A stretch of DNA of 64,000 nt from Chaetorhynchus papuensis (taxonomy: Eukaryota > Chordata > Aves > Passeriformes > Rhipiduridae), in the NCBI GenBank assembly GCA_013396525.1, contig VWYX01000010.1:2627008-2691007 (forward strand), read 5' to 3'. The notes beneath the pieces are model-generated. The model searched no databases. It was not told where the DNA came from and saw nothing but the letters and a program-made list of their open reading frames with translations. Shown in pieces: positions 60,011 to 64,000 of this stretch; position 1 is the stretch's first letter; each line of letters begins with the position of its first letter. The position numbers and the translations under genes are program-made.

Positions 60011-63000
60011 CATGGATTTTCTTTAGTCTGACCTAGAATTTGTGTATATTTTAGTTCTGAGATTATATTACTTTTCCTTTATGTTTATCATAGACACTTT
60101 AATTAAAAATACTATGATAGTTTATCTTAATGATATTATGCAACCAGACTTACTGTTGCTTTTCTTTCCCTGACAGCCTTTAGTTTTCCCTTGGCACAAT
60201 ATCACATTATTCCTTCACTGCACAGTCTGTGATAAACACTGAAAATTCAAATAAAACAGGATAACAGAAAGGAAAAAAGTAGATTTTACTTTAATCTTGC
60301 ACTTGTATTCCTGCTCTTTCCACCTTCCATTTTATCATTTCCTCACTATTCAGCCATTCTGTTTCTGTTTTTCTCTCAGCCCTGTTAATAATCTTCAGCT
60401 CATCTCTCTCTCTTTTACACAGCACTGCTTTTTATCTCCTTGGTATTGCTTGATCCCAGCATTGTAATAAAGCTCATCTAGGCTGATGAATTAAAGCATT
60501 AGTACATCTGACTGATGTTTACTCTCAAATAAAGTTATTTCTCCCACTTGCCCTTGCTGCCATACCCTCTGCTTTTCCACTTAAATGAGGCTTAGCTTGG
60601 TATGGTTCTACCCTTTCTCTGCAAATGTAAACTGGTAGTTTAAAGATATTCACAGCCTCAGAGTTTAAAAAAAGTTTTAATTTAGCTTTTATTAGGTGCT
60701 GGGCAGCATAGTGCCAGACTGTGTACACAGTTAAACAACAAGAGCTCTCTCAGGGGAGTATATTGTTGCAAGCTTCGACATCTATATGCAAATTAGACTT
60801 TCCGTATTTGCTATCAGTTACAACAGAAATTTTCCACACAGGCAAGCCATTTTTTTCTTTATCTATCTAAAATAATGACAAGCCCTGAAGACAATACTCT
60901 GATCTCTCCGGATGCAAAAGTTAGAGAAATTATATTTGGTTTAGGGATATTTTTAAGAGGCAGGCTATCCTAAAGCAGGGTTATATTACAGTTGCATAAT
61001 ATTGCTGGAGAAAAAAAGGAGAATGATGAAGTCCTGCATCAGCATTGAAAGGAAATGGTATAAAAAGACTGTTGTTATTTATCATGGGAAGAATGAATCC
61101 TAAACAAAGAATGCTTCCATAAAATTTCTTAGGACTCTAAAATGCATCAGGTACCCTCCTCGAAAGGGGCTGTCCTAAACAGTTTTTCTGGTTTTTTGTG
61201 GATTCCTGGAGCTGAATCCCACCAAAGGTCACCCAAGCAAATCTTACTTGACTAGTTGCCCTTGGAGGCTGAGCAGATAAGCTGTACTGTAGAGCTTTTA
61301 GGGATGTGCATGCCTCAGTTACTTCAGAAAAGGTACGTTCAGTTTCTGGGAGGATAAACATCCTTTGATTTCCATGCTACAAATGAACTGTTGAAATTGG
61401 CATCTTAGACCTCTGTGAAAGCTATCCACGTTACTCACACTGTGTGGGGTCACTGCAATATGGAATATGCATTGGTCTGTCAGATACCAAATTTAGAGCT
61501 GGCTGTTAGTAGAACTGCTTTTGTATTTTTCTTTGTATTTCCCTGTTTTGACAGTGTTTCTCATTTTGGTTTTTCTTTTTTTCTACCTCTATCCAATTTA
61601 TGCAACAGAATAGTCACATCTTGTTGTAAAATGTAATCACCTTTTTTTCATGTGGAGCAGTGATGCACAAAAATAATTTTAATGATAAATAGATACCAAT
61701 TATGAACAATGACTCACCAGCAGTTTAAGACGAAAGTGGTTCCAGTGCTTGAATTCATAAAGGAACAGTGCCTTTAAATATTTCATACTTCATGACCGCA
61801 TCAATGTTTATTTTTTGTCTTGTCCAACGTCTCAGCATTTTCTCCTAAAGTGAAAACAAGCCAATGTCTATCTTACCCATCTTCTTCTTCATCCCATGGC
61901 CCTGCAGAGATTGCATTTCCAGTGGTGTGTTTCACAGCTTGCCGTGACCAGGGCATCACCTTGCAACTGGCTCAGAAAAGGAGGGGAGATAGGGGACATA
62001 GGAAAAGTAGGAAAACATGAAATTTCAGAACTTAAAGATTTTGGGGGGTTAAGGAGGTTGTGTGTGGGATGGGCCAAGAAGAGGATGCAAACATGCCCAA
62101 TTTATTGACCAGGAGCTGTGCACTCAGATTCTCTGATGTGGTTAGTTCTCTGTTAGGTTAGTAATCACAGGCATATGGGTACTCACCAGCTTACTTTTAG
62201 GACATCTACTTTATCCTTGGCTACAAAATGATCCTGCAAGACACGTTAGACACATGGCAGGGAGATGTGTTCCTGAACCCATGCTGCAGGATTGAGCTAG
62301 TCAGTGCACATATAGAATGTATTTGGGTCGGAGTGTGGGCTCAGACTTGCATTCAAAACAAAATACACACCTTCCATATGTTGTGTTTGGCTCCTAAAAG
62401 GTAATGTCCTGCTTTGATGGAGAAATATTTTGATTGAAATATGTCTAAAAATAACTCCATTGGAATAAGAGGCAACTCTGAACTTCCCTGGCTCTGGCTC
62501 TGTATCCAAAGTTTTCTGGTGTTTGAGGATTGTAGAGTACATGAACTTGAGTCCATCTATCATCAATGAAAAAAATGTGTAGCCATAATGCTTAGCTCCA
62601 GGCAAAAACTCTGAAGCTGCATCTTGTGCTATTTTCCTGGGAAGCTTTTGTTTGTGCAGCATGGTGTGTGACTGCCTCTGAGCCTTATTTCTAAATGGAC
62701 CAGTCCTCTCGAACAGATCTGTGCGTTCAAATTGATAGTCATCCACAGACAGTATCAGAATGTAGCTAATTATGTGGAATTTTATACTTCAAGACAGTTT
62801 TTGGTAATTTCCTCAGCCCACTACTAACCTGCTGAGAGTAGCCTGCTCTACTCTATATGTGGCATCCACTTAGCAACTTCCCCATTCCTTGGGCAGTTTG
62901 TTCCTTGAAAACCCTTGAGGGATCCATTTTCCCAAGCATCTTTGATCACATTGAGTACAAGACTTAAAAACCTCTTGTACATATTACTTTGAACAGTTTA

Positions 63001-64000
63001 GTTAAGCTCCAGTGCTAATCATGTCACTTCCCTATGAGAGTGTCCACTCTCATCCTTCTGTTTGTTTTTGTTGCCCAGGTGGCAAACCCATTTAAATTGG
63101 CCATGGTGTGATGACTTAGAAGATGTATGTGCACTTCACATTTTACACTTTGTGTTTGAAAAATACACATATCCTGTGTCACACATAAAGACCTCACTCT
63201 GTAGTGCATCTTGGGACAAGAAGGTGAAGTGACATTCTCAGTTTTGACTGTGAACAGATTGTTGGCAAAGAAGCGTTAGAACTTGGATTAGTTTCATCCA
63301 CACGTACACAGAGAGAAAAAGGAGCAATGCTGTTTTGGGTGTAGAGGAAGGAATTGGTCTGAAGATGCAGCCTTCTCCCAAGCATGGGGTCAAGGAGAAC
63401 CTTGTAGTTAACAAAGGCAGTTTGTGAAAATGTCCTGCTTTTCTGACAAAGACATCCTTTTCAATTGTTGAGACAATACATGAAGAAGAACCTGCACATC
63501 ACAAATTTGTCTAAAAATCCTTGTATCCAGCAGACAGAAGGAATAACAGGGTGCAGTGAACTGGAGGAAAAGGAAGAAATGAGAACCTAACACCTTACTT
63601 CAGATCTTTGTATTTTGTGTCAAAATCTCAGATGGCAGGCATCTGAGAGAGAGTGTACACAGAGGGAGGGCTGTAGAAGTGTCTAAGCACTTACGCAGTC
63701 TGCCCAGGATGTGTAAGCGCTCTAACAGCAGTCCATAATTGTTTTACGGAGCAGCTGAGCCTAGGGAGCATACCCAAGAAGTCAAAAAAAGAGAACATCC
63801 ATGCAGAAAAAATATTTTTCTTTTGCTCACTGGTACAGAATATTGAAATCTAAGCATGGGAGCAATGAAAGTCCGCCTCAGAGACCTTAATCAGAGTTGC
63901 AAAGGGCTCTGTCATGTCATGTTTGAGCAAGGCTGAACTCTGTGATGCCCTGATTTCAGTCAGAGGTTTGCAAAATACAAATGATGGATAATGTGAGAGT
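60011..64000. other. AT-rich region without established genes
   Basis: No known repeat or gene seen. A minus-strand frame open from about 62800 to 62297 (around 167 codons, no domain recognised, track start at GTG 62746) is the longest. Other frames are short. Confidence 0.5.

Noticed and set aside
1..64000. Prokaryotic-style operons, CRISPR arrays or phage modules
   Set aside because: No ribosome-binding sites, dense co-directional frames or spaced direct repeats; CR1 and avian LTRs show a vertebrate nuclear genome.

Overview
The window looks like a gene-poor stretch of a bird genome, most likely a songbird. The grounds are CR1 retrotransposon fragments of the avian type, including a reverse-transcriptase segment and 3' ends with the usual short ATTCTATG-like terminal repeat, and many long terminal repeats (LTRs) resembling those of avian, particularly passerine, endogenous retroviruses. 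No mammalian SINEs were seen and the background is AT-rich. Family recognition comes from memory of repeat consensus sequences, with no database search, so family names are kept general.

I found no convincing protein-coding gene, tRNA, rRNA, CRISPR array or multi-gene system. The open frames I examined either fall inside CR1/LTR sequence, run across simple repeats and N gaps, or are single unsupported frames of the length expected by chance. No undescribed biological system is claimed. The annotatable content is almost entirely mobile-element debris and simple repeats.

Layout. 0-12 kb: a minus-strand CR1 (1.4-2.26 kb); an LTR with a duplicated 5' end (2.9-3.5 kb); a cluster of retroviral LTR-like sequences (6.8-7.7 kb) next to an unassigned open frame; an A/C-rich tract (10.75 kb); and a CCAAT/CRE/TATA arrangement (11.8-12.1 kb). 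12-26 kb: mostly featureless, then a repeat-rich block with an 83-bp tandem duplication (17.9-19.1 kb) and a minus-strand LTR (25.4-26.3 kb). 26-41 kb: a CR1 3' end (27.3-27.7 kb); a long minus-strand LTR with three 40-bp repeats (30.65-31.8 kb) abutting another ERV-like piece; a poly-T run; a G/T-rich tract with an assembly gap (33.9-34.1 kb); and LTRs at 38.3-39.1 and 39.9-40.7 kb. 41-64 kb: an LTR at 43.6-44.2 kb; an unidentified repeat pair (45.0 and 46.7 kb); an LTR-like block (47.4-48.4 kb); a pentanucleotide repeat running into a 280-base gap (51.3-51.6 kb); a CR1 reverse-transcriptase fragment (53.9-54.7 kb); and a CR1 split by a 621-bp LTR flanked by a perfect 5-bp target duplication (58.5-60.0 kb).

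The elements do not work together as genes. They record repeated retroelement insertion, recombination to solo LTRs, local tandem duplication and decay. The clearest event is the nested insertion at 58.7 kb, which fixes a relative age: the CR1 is older than the LTR.
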